From Mytilisepta virgata (lineage: Eukaryota > Mollusca > Bivalvia > Mytilida > Mytilidae): DNA of 64,000 nt. Below, piece after piece: positions 28,901 to 35,303 of the stretch. Where the stretch lies: the NCBI GenBank assembly GCA_028015205.1, contig CM051517.1, positions 45,767,135 through 45,831,134 of the forward strand, given 5' to 3'. How positions within the stretch are numbered: the first letter of the stretch is position 1; the number at the start of each line of letters is the position of its first letter. A program made the position numbers and the translations under genes. A model generated the notes under the pieces. The model saw only the letters and a list, made by a program, of their open reading frames with translations. It was not told where the DNA came from and did not search any database.

Positions 28901-30368
28901 TGGCACCTTCTGTACTTTCACTCATGCAGCAGTACAAACATCTCTTCACTGACTGAGGACATTTTTTGTGTTCATGATCAAGGCTAGTGAGATGAAACAC
29001 GACAGGGATGATTCTACCATTCCTGTAGGGCCGCTTGGCGGCCCCAAAAATTGCTGGCGGCCCTAAAAATATTATGGCAAAATTATAATTCCCCTTAAAA
29101 AATTTTTCGGTATTTCCGGAAATTCTTACTGGTCTGAAATTGACTTGTAATTAGAAGCGCAAATTATTGATCACTTGAGCGCTTTAATCGTGTTATCAGG
29201 TTTCCATTTGATACACTGCCGTTGAAGGAGTTTAATCATTAATAACGCAGATTTTGAACAGTAAACAAACGATAAAAACTTTATTGAATCCCAACAGGCA
29301 AATTTTAACTTGTAAATACTTCTTGTCTATGTATTGTAGAAGCGTAAATGGATCCTGCATTAATGCACACTGACACTGACAGTGTTCTGCAGAATTTCCC
29401 ATTCTGATTATTAATTTCATAGTAGTTAGTTGACATTCACAATTATGACAGCCTTTAAAAGTTTAAAGAATTTTTTATCCTAAATATTTTGAAAACGTTC
29501 ATAGTTAGCTGACAAAACTATACATTTTAACAGGAATACAAAAAGAGGAACATTTTGCAAAATATCATTCAAATCTAATAGTGCTATGATTGTTGTTTAT
29601 CATCTTGCTGTTGTCGGTTCACAATTTTTCCCAATTTTCTGGAAAATGCCCAATTTGATAGTTTGGGGACCCATTTTAAAACATGTGGAATCATCCCTGC
29701 ACGAGAGATTTATCTTTTACCTTTTATTGTCTTTTTTTTTAATCTTTTTTTGAGTTACCTTTGGACAATTTGAAAACTTAATTCCTATGTCATTTGTTTT
29801 TTAGTATATGAGGTGTTTTGCAACATTATTGTTTTTAGTGAATGTAATTGTTCAAAAGAAAATTTGGCTAACATGAGTACATGTAACAGAATATCTGTTT
29901 TAATTTTTTTTTTTAACTTGTTGAAAGAAAAAAGGGATGTGGGTTAAATGCCCATGAGACAAAAACCAAATATAACCAAATACCAAAAATTACAAAAAGA
30001 GGGCACCATTAAGCCTTAAACAAGAATACCTCACATTGAATGGCAAGTTCTTATTGCCCCTCCCCCCAATATTCTTTAGCATTGTTATGTGCTTGTATGT
30101 AAAGTTACAGTTTTGACAGATATCAACATCAAAGATTTTTTTCTAAAATTAAAATTTATGTTATCTATTTCAGAATATTATTATGGAGTTCAACTTAGAC
30201 TGGCAGAATTTGTTAGGTTCAGATTTGGGTCTTAGTGAATATGGATTCCGTTCTTTACTGTATAACAGACATGAAATGCAGGAAGGAGCTTACCTAGAGG
30301 AGAATGAAAAGAAACCAGTAGAAGTTCTGAGATCTGTGTATGAATATGAAGACAGAGAACTTGGATGA
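445..30368 (+). CDS. 19-exon host gene, C-terminal part; tentative KIAA0825 (DUF4495)-like protein
   Basis: Joined exons: 445-588, 1105-1331, 5786-5929, 6268-6389, 6864-7017, 10546-10736, 11324-11503, 12140-12271, 12792-12882, 19320-19510, 20686-20740, 21355-21407, 22229-22371, 22616-22806, 25443-25584, 25816-25918, 27031-27134, 28297-28496, 30174-30368. Each intron is GT..AG, and phases match at all 18 junctions, giving about 920 residues that end at TGA. That consistency is the evidence for a real gene. The protein looks helical and soluble, with many Leu/Cys-containing helices and no obvious signal peptide, membrane span or catalytic motif. The segment MWNYHMKGLQHDLW (exon 10546-10736) and the C-terminal FNLDWQNLL segment recall vertebrate KIAA0825, a long protein of unknown molecular function. 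That name is from memory, not from a search. The start and N-terminal part lie upstream of the window. A DIRS element in the 6.4 kb intron 9 is in the same orientation. Confidence 0.85.
589..1104 (+). other. intron, no recognisable element
   Basis: AT-rich sequence with short A and T runs. I see no coding potential, inverted repeat or tandem repeat here. Confidence 0.6.
1105..1331 (+). CDS. host gene exon
   Basis: The exon follows ATTCCGAAAG and ends before GTAAGG, in phase 0. It encodes a charged helical segment (VVEKSREERLRWEWKLMFKK) and then a DLAQFINNQIRNQF stretch. The first codon is completed by the last base of the preceding exon. Confidence 0.85.
1399..2547. mobile_element. 1.15 kb non-autonomous TIR element
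   Basis: The ends are inverted copies: TTTAAGGGGGTAGGCCTGGG at 1399-1418 and its reverse complement ending at 2547, near-perfect over about 20 bp. The outer TTAA on each side could be a target duplication of piggyBac type, but the G-rich terminus is not the usual piggyBac end. The interior is AT-rich with a G13 run at 2249-2261. There is no reading frame for a transposase, so it is non-autonomous. It sits in the intron 1332-5785. Confidence 0.7.
2548..2940. other. intronic spacer, unclassified
   Basis: Includes a moderately GC-rich patch at 2660-2770 that may be another repeat fragment. I could not assign it, and there is no exon signal in phase with the gene. Confidence 0.35.
2942..3975 (-). 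mobile_element. tandem-repeat element, family A (Helentron-like architecture)
   Basis: It opens after a T run with a hairpin (GTCTCGC / GCGAGAC outer stem, GCGAC / GTCGC inner stem, 2942-2976), followed by a GGCGAC microsatellite (2994-3030). Then come five tandem units marked by CTGACACC at 3280, 3437, 3583, 3729 and 3875, a spacing of 157 then 146 bp. The right end is unclear. A perfect 10 bp inverse of its first 10 bases lies at 5079-5088. Strand is set by analogy with Helitron-type elements, whose hairpin is at the 3' end. No protein is encoded. Confidence 0.65.
4058..4071. repeat. G14 homopolymer
   Basis: Fourteen consecutive G in an intron. It is a likely source of length polymorphism or assembly error. 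Confidence 0.9.
4700..5090 (-). mobile_element. tandem-repeat element fragment, family B
   Basis: It starts with a hairpin (CCCTC..GCCCAACT / GAGTTGTG..GAGGG, 4701-4730), followed by a GTCC-rich microsatellite (4746-4802). Two imperfect copies of a unit follow, containing ACATGTGCTACATCAATCAT and a near-identical partner about 150 bp on. The CAGGCGAGAC at 5079-5088 at its far end matches family A rather than its own start, so A and B may be one disrupted element. Confidence 0.5.
5786..5929 (+). CDS. host gene exon
   Basis: Acceptor ATGGTTGTAG ends at 5785, donor GTAAAT starts at 5930, and phase is 0 at both ends (48 codons). It encodes SVLDFMNELDFLLPFAKAGY and onward to LQNLHVHLTK, a mostly helical, Leu-rich segment. 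Confidence 0.9.
6268..6389 (+). CDS. host gene exon
   Basis: Acceptor TTTTTGTAG, donor GTACAT, length 122 bp, ending in phase 2. It encodes LCSDIPRNAPMKSLYAILSS and then AAYIRNQLHYYESVLVPEES. Confidence 0.9.
6390..6863 (+). other. intron with a possible dispersed-repeat fragment
   Basis: The stretch 6480-6650 (AGGTGCTCTGGAAGGGTAA at 6619-6637) resembles a repeat I associate with bivalve genomes. There is no second copy in the window to confirm it. Confidence 0.3.
6864..7017 (+). CDS. host gene exon
   Basis: Acceptor CCATTTTAG, donor GTATAT. One base completes the split Ser codon and the exon ends in phase 0. It encodes a long amphipathic helix (KKFVELVEVVTKLMVEIHKN) followed by an acidic, Trp-containing end. 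Confidence 0.9.
7451..9701 (+). mobile_element. Helentron-like non-autonomous element, family C, with 162 bp core repeats
   Basis: The 5' end is CAAGAGGCTC with a short hairpin (AGGCTC ACCA GAGCCT). CTCACCTGG at 7477-7485 is the inverse of CCAGGTGAG at 9686-9694. The 3' end has a GACGAC/GACGGAC microsatellite (9622-9655), a hairpin around GGCCTTTGGCC and the terminus GGTGAGCTAAAA. The core holds tandem units marked by AACTCCTAAAT, at 7711, 7871, 8033, 8195, 8358 and 8519 (160-163 bp apart), with two more at 8841 and 9003. Open frames here, such as 9342-9614, are incidental. Confidence 0.75.
9702..10545 (+). other. rest of the intron, nothing recognised
   Basis: AT-rich intron with no inverted or tandem repeat visible. 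The 84-codon frame at 10005-10259 has the composition of random AT-rich sequence. Confidence 0.5.
10546..10736 (+). CDS. host gene exon
   Basis: Acceptor TATTTTCTAG, donor GTATTG, 191 bp, ending in phase 2. It carries the segment that most suggested the KIAA0825 family to me: MWNYHMKGLQHDLWTVCPPR, followed by an ESLHILAQRYARSLPSYKR stretch. Confidence 0.92.
10737..11323 (+). other. intron, nothing recognised
   Basis: AT-rich. No repeat structure or coding signal is seen. Confidence 0.6.
11324..11503 (+). CDS. host gene exon
   Basis: Acceptor TTTTATTGTAG, donor GTAAAG. It starts by completing an Arg codon and ends in phase 2. It encodes hydrophobic helices (DIITVLLCTLEMLFSSCQSL, NLCTTLLSTMAIVSSPLEIL). 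Confidence 0.92.
11504..12139 (+). other. intron, nothing recognised
   Basis: AT-rich, without visible repeats. Confidence 0.6.
12140..12271 (+). CDS. host gene exon
   Basis: Acceptor TTCCTTAACAG, consensus donor GTAAGT, phase 2 at both junctions. It encodes a Gly/Asn/Thr-rich loop-like segment (TSHRGGQFSPVTNTAGCNTN) ending near NWLSWIQPGMFPQGCK. Confidence 0.9.
12272..12791 (+). other. intron, nothing recognised
   Basis: AT-rich. The 60-codon frame at 12379-12561 is Lys/Ile/Leu-rich, as expected by chance in AT-rich DNA, and is not flanked by splice sites in phase. Confidence 0.5.
12792..12882 (+). CDS. host gene exon
   Basis: Acceptor CTATCTATAG, donor GTCTGT, ending in phase 0. It encodes YDEMQTTTAVYIQCRLLLSQ and PEIDWAMTLQ. 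It is the last exon before the DIRS-bearing intron. Confidence 0.9.
13043..13199. mobile_element. 157 bp fold-back MITE
   Basis: Two arms of about 56 bp (13043-13098 and 13144-13199) are near-perfect reverse complements, containing AACCAGAGTGAGTTATATTT and TAACCAATGTAGGTAAGGGA. They surround a loop of about 45 bp. No target duplication is certain. Confidence 0.7.
13310..13460 (+). repeat. DIRS left inverted terminal repeat
   Basis: Contains TTACCATCATAAATTCTGAG and CAGCAACAGCCGGAATCCCC, found in reverse complement at 18706-18830. The outermost bases (TAATAAATACGTTACC) differ from the right end and match the internal complementary region instead. Confidence 0.85.
13636..15510 (+). pseudogene. 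DIRS ORF1 (gag-like), interrupted by one in-frame TAG
   Basis: The frame opens at ATG 13636 and runs in one frame to TAG 15508-15510 (625 codons), except for a TAG at 14413-14415 (codon 260). The frame stays open on both sides, so a single nonsense change (or a stop that is sometimes read through) separates the halves. The N-terminal third is Ser/Pro/Thr/Val-rich and low-complexity. The middle is acidic (SDSEQEVEDD, SEDEEDPSPT). The C-terminus is basic (NKRRKTGGG, GPRRHNKSS), suitable for nucleic-acid binding. No CCHC zinc knuckle is seen, as is common for DIRS gag. Function is inferred from position and composition, not from a conserved domain. Confidence 0.8.
15511..17629 (+). CDS. DIRS reverse transcriptase / RNase H polyprotein
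   Basis: This frame is open from before 15347 (ATG at 15347) to 17629 and overlaps the end of ORF1; I place the functional part after ORF1. Reverse transcriptase motifs: VPKKTGGMRPVIDLSILN, DLSDAYFHIP near 16000, LPFGLSIAP, and catalytic YLDD at 16187-16198. RNase H motifs: YTDASNLGWGAYL at about 16682, LEMRAALLAL, TDNSTVVAYLQ near 16855, and a late ADSLSR. A C-terminal region with VDLFATSLN, VDAMTISW and YAFPPF is typical of DIRS pol and is sometimes annotated as methyltransferase-like. No internal stop, so this ORF is intact. Confidence 0.9.
17410..18544 (+). pseudogene. DIRS tyrosine recombinase, frameshifted
   Basis: The N-terminal half is in the frame of 17410 (SAM-like core-binding part: RAVWQSTNIVYDAKWKIFSD, GLTPSTIKGYRSAIS, then catalytic Arg in LASGRRRSEIH near 17932). 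The C-terminal half is in the next frame (from about 17990: TLLTDPVFMAKNQLP, catalytic His and Arg in HDVRAISTSWA at 18317-18328, and the Tyr in ITYYLKSM at 18422-18427). The switch falls at a T5 run (17985-17989), consistent with a one-base insertion. All catalytic-type residues (R, HxxR, Y) are present but not in one frame. The start overlaps the pol ORF. In DIRS elements this enzyme integrates the circular DNA. Confidence 0.85.
18551..18660 (+). repeat. DIRS internal complementary region
   Basis: The first part is the reverse complement of the element's left outer end (about 13305-13345). The second part (about 18581-18660) is the reverse complement of the right outer end (about 18811-18875). 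The sequence therefore spells the junction of the two ends, as expected for a DIRS circular-junction template. Confidence 0.85.
18706..18875 (-). repeat. DIRS right inverted terminal repeat
   Basis: Reverse complement of the left repeat over about 120 bp (GGGGATTCCGGCTGTTGCTG, CAGAATTTATGATGGTAA), then an outer extension (ATTTTATAAAATCTCATTTT) found inverted in the internal complementary region. Confidence 0.85.
19320..19510 (+). CDS. host gene exon
   Basis: Acceptor TTAAATTTTCAG, donor GTAAAT, 191 bp, ending in phase 2. It encodes ALLMKNYTLAILVLTQCVPG and, later, FQCMTRILSRCPHFPDAVAK. It joins in frame to exon 12792-12882 across the DIRS intron. Confidence 0.92.
19517..20602. mobile_element. 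1.09 kb non-autonomous element with degenerate long TIRs
   Basis: The left 19517-19700 and right 20460-20602 parts are divergent reverse complements: GATACCAATTCTG / CAGAATTGGTATC, AGTTGTGCTCAAGG / CCTTGAGCACAACT, and further inside GAGATACTCCTTAG / CTAAGGGGTATCTC. The interior carries a second element (19975-20340). It lies 6 bp inside the intron from a donor site, which evidently still works. No transposase is encoded. Confidence 0.65.
19975..20340. mobile_element. hairpin-bearing MITE-like element, copy 1 (nested)
   Basis: Shares with 27352-27752 the stretches AACGATAAACTAGAGAAGTC and TTTCTCCACCCTCAATAGTT. The right half is a fold-back with AGATTCTCCTTCA / TGAAGGAGAATCT ends and stems of about 70 bp around a CTCGCG-containing loop. 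Confidence 0.7.
20686..20740 (+). CDS. host gene exon (micro-sized)
   Basis: 55 bp. Acceptor TTTATAATTCAG, consensus donor GTAAGT, ending in phase 0. It encodes CNDWKVFETKTVPGKDFI after a split Arg codon. Its phase agrees with both neighbours. Confidence 0.85.
20741..21354 (+). other. intron, nothing recognised
   Basis: AT-rich, no clear repeats. Confidence 0.6.
21355..21407 (+). CDS. host gene exon (micro-sized)
   Basis: 53 bp. Acceptor TTTGTTTTCAG, donor GTAAAT, ending in phase 2. It encodes IPVWMECLFELMEPFVL. Confidence 0.85.
21408..22228 (+). other. intron, nothing firmly recognised
   Basis: A less AT-rich patch at 21560-21690 may be a fragment of a dispersed repeat, but no second copy is present in the window. 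The open frames here are in a different phase from the gene. Confidence 0.4.
22229..22371 (+). CDS. host gene exon
   Basis: Acceptor TTCAATTGTAG, donor GTATGT, ending in phase 1. It encodes ALQPVLEYILVEKHPKPNIR and a Cys/Pro-containing loop (DLPCGCPPHAMTTSKPKKGD). Confidence 0.92.
22616..22806 (+). CDS. host gene exon
   Basis: Acceptor CTACGTTTCAG, donor GTAAAG, ending in phase 0. It encodes IATKEIVDTCLTLMLGHMTE and VLPTTLCILLKIIQENCSSN, two likely helices. Confidence 0.92.
22834..25043 (-). mobile_element. Helentron-like non-autonomous element, family D
   Basis: A perfect hairpin (ATACGACCGCAAAA / TTTTGCGGTCGTAT, 22834-22859) follows a T run. Then come a GTC microsatellite (22876-22940) and three 160-161 bp units with TTTATGACCACAAAAGGAAG. 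Next are two 261 bp units (23429-23950, with TTGGGGTTCTTTGATATGC), followed by a duplicated stretch with T and G runs. ATACGACCGC at the start is the exact inverse of GCGGTCGTAT at 25010-25019. A small hairpin (GCTGC..GCGGAGC) closes the far end. No protein is encoded; open frames at 23511-24074 come from the repeats. Confidence 0.7.
23949..24790 (+). repeat. duplicated ~230 bp segment with T-run/G-run blocks
   Basis: 23949-24185 and 24553-24790 are near-identical: each has T10-16 followed by G12-13 and then CAGCATATTGTATTACACAA. They are separated by about 370 bp with more G runs (24366-24378, 24470-24478). Runs of this kind are hard to sequence, so copy lengths are uncertain. Confidence 0.75.
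25044..25442 (+). other. rest of the intron, nothing recognised
   Basis: AT-rich, no repeat structure seen. Confidence 0.5.
25443..25584 (+). CDS. host gene exon
   Basis: Acceptor TTTATTCAAAG, donor GTAAAA, ending in phase 1. It encodes VLAMCLRSALMDKSFIERTT and SMAECIYYVLVSTK. Confidence 0.92.
25816..25918 (+). CDS. host gene exon
   Basis: Acceptor CATTTTACAG, consensus donor GTAAGT, ending in phase 2. It encodes a basic stretch (AKSHSTPKLGGKFCKENKEW) and NEKVTYLANFFNA. Confidence 0.92.
25947..26530 (-). mobile_element. short Helentron-like element, family E
   Basis: It starts just after a donor site with a hairpin TTAGTTTGCCTCAAC gaa GTTGAGGAGGACTAA (25947-25979), then a CGTCCGCG/ACGTCGG-rich stretch. 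Imperfect repeats marked by TTGGTGTGAGG/TCAGGGTGCATCT at about 26197, 26311 and 26459 follow. AGTTTGCCTC (25949-25958) is matched inversely by GAGGCGAACT (26519-26528), 9 of 10. Same plan as families A, C, D and F, with no sequence similarity in the core. Confidence 0.6.
26531..27030 (+). other. rest of the intron, nothing recognised
   Basis: AT-rich, no repeat structure seen. Confidence 0.5.
27031..27134 (+). CDS. host gene exon
   Basis: Acceptor TTATTGTTCAG, donor GTATGT, ending in phase 1. It encodes IFEVPSASLLEGATNEYKAQ and LFSVCASNILDSPV. Confidence 0.92.
27352..27752. mobile_element. hairpin-bearing MITE-like element, copy 2
   Basis: Second copy of the element at 19975-20340, alignable over its whole length with small indels. 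The fold-back half (27583-27740) keeps AGATTCTCCTTCA at one end and TGAAGGAGAATCT at the other, with AACACACTCGCAAAACTCGC at the turn. Here it is not inside the 1.1 kb TIR element, so it moves independently. Confidence 0.75.
28297..28496 (+). CDS. host gene exon
   Basis: Acceptor TAATTGATAG, consensus donor GTAAGT, ending in phase 0. It encodes ATDLRCLYNIISNNFLWLEK and a Pro-containing region (ISMEMLRIPPFDPLVEFELI). Confidence 0.92.
28686..28793. repeat. 108 bp imperfect palindrome
   Basis: The arms 28686-28721 and 28758-28793 are reverse complements with few mismatches (GACTCCATGGGATATTGACC inverted as GGTCAATATCCCATGGAGTC). The loop repeats CATGGTCAGAATACCAT-like pieces. It may be a small MITE or a fold-back remnant. 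Confidence 0.7.
28794..30173 (+). other. rest of the last intron, unclassified repeats
   Basis: Contains a GC-rich stem GGGCCGC TTG GCGGCCC at 29026-29044, echoed by GGCGGCCC at about 29058, in AT-rich surroundings. A stretch near 29937-29970 (GGTTAAATGCCCATGAGACA) looks like a dispersed repeat, unconfirmed. Confidence 0.35.
30174..30368 (+). CDS. host gene terminal exon with stop
   Basis: Acceptor TTATCTATTTCAG. It encodes NIIMEFNLDWQNLLGSDLGL, then RSLLYNRHEMQEGAYLEENE and an acidic tail ending YEDRELG before TGA. Open from the acceptor to the stop, in phase with the previous exon. Confidence 0.92.
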   Translation, partial: NIIMEFNLDWQNLLGSDLGLSEYGFRSLLYNRHEMQEGAYLEENEKKPVEVLRSVYEYEDRELG

Positions 30369-32892
30369 AAAATCTGATCTATAAAGTGTAATACAATATT
30401 GTAGTTCTTTACCCCAGGTATTTTTACCCTGATAGATGTATCATTGTAAGACAAAAATGGCAAGTGAATTGCAAAATCTTTAAAACAGAAGATCAATAAG
30501 TTATCTTAATATAATACTGTATTTTAAATGTAGTGCATTAATCAGGAATAAATGGTAAGTATATTTTGGAGAAAATTTTTAATTCTCCAGTCTCCAAAAT
30601 TGTAGTAATAATTGTTAGCCCTTCAGTCAAAAAATGTTTTTTTAAGATTGATTAGAAATGTGCATTTTTGGTATAAAAGGACTTTTTCTTTGTTAATTAA
30701 TAAAATTTATTTTGTTCAGCAAAAAGTTTGGTGTAATTTTTATCAAAATCAATCAAAATATATAAAGTTTTAAAATTTTTTTTACAAGAAAATTTGATAT
30801 ATTTTTGTTCATTTTTTTACTATTACATGTATATTCTGTTGTATGATTTTATCATGTCTCATCATAGAATATTGCTCACTTGTAACCATGACAACATATT
30901 AAACTGCCACCATAATATTTTAGGCATAGTTATTATCATACAGTCGGACCGCCAAGTCAATAATGGCATCGTTTTTATTTACAGTGTCACATGACTTTTC
31001 ATTTGAAAATGGCTCATTTTTTGTAACGTCAATCACATGCCTGTTTTTTTGGCCATACATGATGTATGGTTTGAGTTGGGTCTAGGGGATGGTATTAAAC
31101 GGTTTCTGATAATATTTTCTTTTCATATTACTTTAAAACAGATATTTTTAGCATGGTCAGAAAAAGGACAATTTCTTGCATGTCAGATCTCGGGAGGGGG
31201 ATTTTTAAATCGGAAAAGGTGTGCTGTTACTTTTCTGATGAACAGTTCAAATATTTCTCCTCCAAACTGAGTGAAACGCAATTCGAGCGAGCTTTTTCTG
31301 TGAAAATTACGTGATAAACGGGGATAATCAACTTTGATTTTGTCAATAAAATGTAAACAAAGAAGGTAGGAAGGTAACGATTGATCAAAAAAGGAAATAA
31401 AAATAAGATTCACCCTTGGTTGTCAAATTATATAATAAATATGTGTCAATACACATTAAACAACCCATAGTGTACCAGGGAAAAAGGGGGGGTCAGGCAG
31501 GTGCTTCCACTTACTTCCATCATTTTCTTGTGGAGGGGTTCAGAATTTTTCTGTTGAATGGTAGAATGTCCACAAATGAATTTAAAATTATTTTCCATAG
31601 AAATTAACAACTGAAAGCCTGGGGAGTAGCTGAAGTACTGCTGTAGGTCTATTTGAGTAATGACAAATTTTTATAATTTTTTGTTAAACAGGACTGGAGA
31701 ATTTATTTCACTTTAATTTTGAAAAAAAATTACTTGCTCCAATTTCTACATAAATGGATTGTGCATTTTGCTAAATTGTGAGTTTTTAGTTAAAAAGTAA
31801 CAAATTTAAAAAAAAAGCATTGGAAAAAAAAGAAATTTTTATTAAAATTAAAATTATCTTTATCCATTACTCAATTGTGAAAAACTGTAAGGATCTGACA
31901 TGGACAGATTTATTTTTGCCAGCAAATCACATGAATCATATGCATATTCTGTTCAACATTAATTTATACCTTCTCCATCTTGTTTTTCATGAATTAATAT
32001 TTATTGTATTGATTAAGAATAATTATTGCGTTTTTTTTGGTATTTGACCTATTCCACCTCCTGTAGTGCCAAAATTGGTTAAAAAAAATATACATGTGAT
32101 TTTATAGACCAATTATTCATGCTTATTATTGAAATTTGCTAACTTTCCAAGTAAAACAGTGAAAATCTGGACATGAACATGAATTAAAAATCATGAAATA
32201 ACAAAATAAAATCATATGTATAAGAAAAACTTTAATATGGAAGTCTAACCCAAGATCCTAGATTTTGAAATTAAAGGCAAAGCACAAAAATTAGAAATTT
32301 TCAACACAATTTAAGTTAATAGATCTATTAATGCTGTATACATGTACATACCATGGTGAAATTCAGGTGAATGTAATGAATATTCTTTGAATAAGAGAAC
32401 ACAACCAAAATATAATAAAATTGAAAACTATACCTTGATTGAATCATAGACTTTTCTAACTAAATAGTCCCAGATGACACCAGAGAGTGAAAAAATTTAA
32501 ATCATAAATGAAAATAAATTAGATAACCTTTCTTACAAGTGGTTATAAAGTTTGAACTGGAGTTGTAGATATTACGAGAATACTATTTAAAAATTTAAGA
32601 AATTATACACATAAAAGACATATATGAAAATCATACAATATTTTCCATCCAAAGTAAAACAAATACATCTATAATATATATTTTGATATACAATTTATTT
32701 ACTTATAGTTTTCCTGTACATTGCCAATAATAATAAATTAAACTGATAGCTCATAGGTTGAGTATTTATGCCTAATTTCACAATATTTTTACAATAAAGA
32801 CTAAAAGTGTTCCAATACTATTTATTGAAATGTTGTCAGTGAATCTGTTTTTTTTTTATCTTATTTTTTTTAAAAAATCATCTCATCATGGA
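30369..32892. other. 3' flank and AT-rich intergenic DNA
   Basis: Holds the probable 3' UTR, the left end of the possible 10.3 kb unit, and otherwise AT-rich sequence. Open frames of 60-77 codons (31037-31270, 31416-31607, 31820-32047) show no recognisable protein features. Confidence 0.5.
30699..30704 (+). promoter_or_regulatory. candidate poly(A) signal AATAAA of the host gene
   Basis: AATAAA 331 bp after the stop codon; an earlier AATAAA lies at 30547-30552. Which one is used cannot be decided from sequence in such AT-rich DNA. Confidence 0.35.
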
Positions 32893-33296
32893 ATTTTAGC
32901 TCACCTGGCGGAAGGCCATGTGAGCTATTGCCATCATTTGGCGTCTGTCGTCGTACGTCATCGTCGTCGTTAACAATTTTTCAAAACTCTTCTCCTCTGA
33001 AACTACTTGACCAATTGGAACCATACTTGGTATGAATGTTCTTTGGGGTATCCTGCATAGAACTGATGTGGGGGTTTTTGATCCGTCGAAAAACATGGCC
33101 GCTGTTACTAAAAATAGAACATAGGGGTCAGACAACAGTTTTTGCAAATATCTCAAAAATCATTAGGTTATGGCAAATTCTGGCAGGTTGAAAGTGTTCA
33201 GCATGATGAGAGCTACCTGTATGCTGATTTTCGTGAAAATCTGTCAACTGATGTTAGAGTTATTGCCCTTTTTTGACATTTTTGGCTTTTTTTAGC

Positions 33297-34668
33297 TCAC
33301 CTGACCCGAAGGGTCATGTGAGCTATTGCCATCACTTGGCGTCCGTCGTCCGTCCGTCCGTCGTCCGTCCGTCCGTCCGTCGTCCGTTAACTTTTTCAAA
33401 CGTTAACTCCTCCAACACCATAAGTCCAACTGCAACCAAACTTGGTACAGTTATTAATTGGTATGGGTGCTACAAATCTGATGTTTGGATTTTTGATTCG
33501 TATAAAAACATGGCCGTCATGGCTAAAAATAGAACATAGGGGTAAATCACAGTTTTTTGCAAATAAGTCAGAAACGGTCACAGATATCAAAATTCTGGCA
33601 TAGGGTAAAAGTGTTCAGCACCTCAAGATCTACCTGCCCTGAAATTTTGAAGAAGATCCAACGACCCATGTAGGAGTTATTGCCCTTTTTTGACATTTTT
33701 GGCTTTTTTTTATGTTATTATTTAAAAAATCTTCTCCTCTGAAACTACTGAATGGATTTGGATAAAACTTAGCATGATTGTTCCTTAGGGTATCCTGCAC
33801 AAAGTTTATGCTTCGATTTTTGATCCGTCGAAAAACATGGCCACTGTTGCTAAAAATAGAACATAGGGGTCAAACAACAGTTTTTTTTATGTTATTATTT
33901 CAAAAATCTTCTTCTCTGAAACTGCTATTCAAAATCAAATGAAACTTGGTAAGATTGTTCCTTAGGGTATCCTGCAAAAAGTTTATGCTTCGATTTTTGA
34001 TCCGTCGAAAAACATGGCCACTGTTACTAAAAATAGAACATAGGGGTCAAACAACAGTTCTTCGCAAATATCTCAAAAATCATTAGGTTACGGCAAATTC
34101 TGGCAAGTTGAAAGTGTTCAGCATGATGAGAGCTACCTGTGTGCTGATTTGCGTGAAAATCTGTCAACTGATGTTAGAGTTATTGCCCTTTTTTGACATT
34201 TTTTGGCTTTTTTTTATGTTATTATTTCAATAATCTTCTTCTCTGAAACTACTATTCGAAATCAAATGAAACTTGGTAAGATTGTTCCTTAGGGTATCCT
34301 GCAAAAAGTTAATGCTTGGATTTTTGATTAGTCGAAAAACATGTCCGCCCTTACTAAAAATAGAACATAGGGGTCAAAATGCTGTTTTTGCTTATTTTTT
34401 CCTGAATTATAGAAAGAAAATGAAGACGAAAGCTACTTTCAAGGTAAACATGGTATCCCAAGTTGAATGGTGATGATGAAAGTTTGTTTTGGACGGCCAT
34501 TTTTAAAATGGCTGCCACTTTCCCGCCATTTTTTACACTTGCTCGGATTTCAACAATATTTCGTTTTTAAAGTAAACATGGTATCCTTAGTGAATGGTGA
34601 TGATGAGATTTAGTTTATAGTGCATTGTTTGCCAGGTGAGCGATTCAGGCTCTTGAGAGCCTCTTGTT
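33297..34668 (-). mobile_element. family C element nested in an oligo-T tract
   Basis: Starts AGCTCACCTGACCCGAAGGG with a GTCC/CGTC microsatellite (33341-33386) and ends AGGCTCTTGAGAGCCTCTTG. The flanks GACATTTTTGGCTTTTTTT and TTTATGTTATTATTTC join, when the element is left out, to the uninterrupted form present elsewhere (for example near 34980-35005). Confidence 0.65.
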
Positions 34669-35303
34669 TATGTTATTATTTCAAAAATCTTCTCCTCTGA
34701 AACTACTTGACTAATTAGAACCAAACTTGGTATGAATGTTCCTTGGGGTACCCTGCATAGAACTGTTGTGGGGATTTTTGATTCGTCGAAAAACATGGTC
34801 GCTGTTACTAAAAATAGAACATAGGGATCAAACAACATTTTTTCGCAAATATCTCAAAAATCGTTATGTTACGGCAAATTCTGGCAGGTTGAAAGTGTTC
34901 AGCATGATGAGAGCTACCTGTGTGCTGATTTTCGTGAAAATCTGTCAACTGATGTTAGAGTTATTGCCCTTTTTTGACATTTTTGGCTTTTTTTTATGTT
35001 ATTATTTCAAAAATCTTCTCCTCTGAAACTACTTGACTAATTAGAACCAAACTTGGTATGAATGTTCCTTGGGGTACCCTGCATAGAACTGATTTGGGGA
35101 TTTTTGATTCGTCAAAAAACATGGCCGCTGTTACTAAAAGTAGAACATAGGGGTCAAACAACATTTTTTCGCAAATATCTCAAAAATCCTTAGGTTAGGT
35201 TGAAAGTGTTCAGCATGATGACAGCTACCTGTGTGCTGATTTTCATGAAAATCTGTCAACTGATGTTAGAGTTATTGCCCTTTTTTGACATTTTTTGCTT
35301 TTT

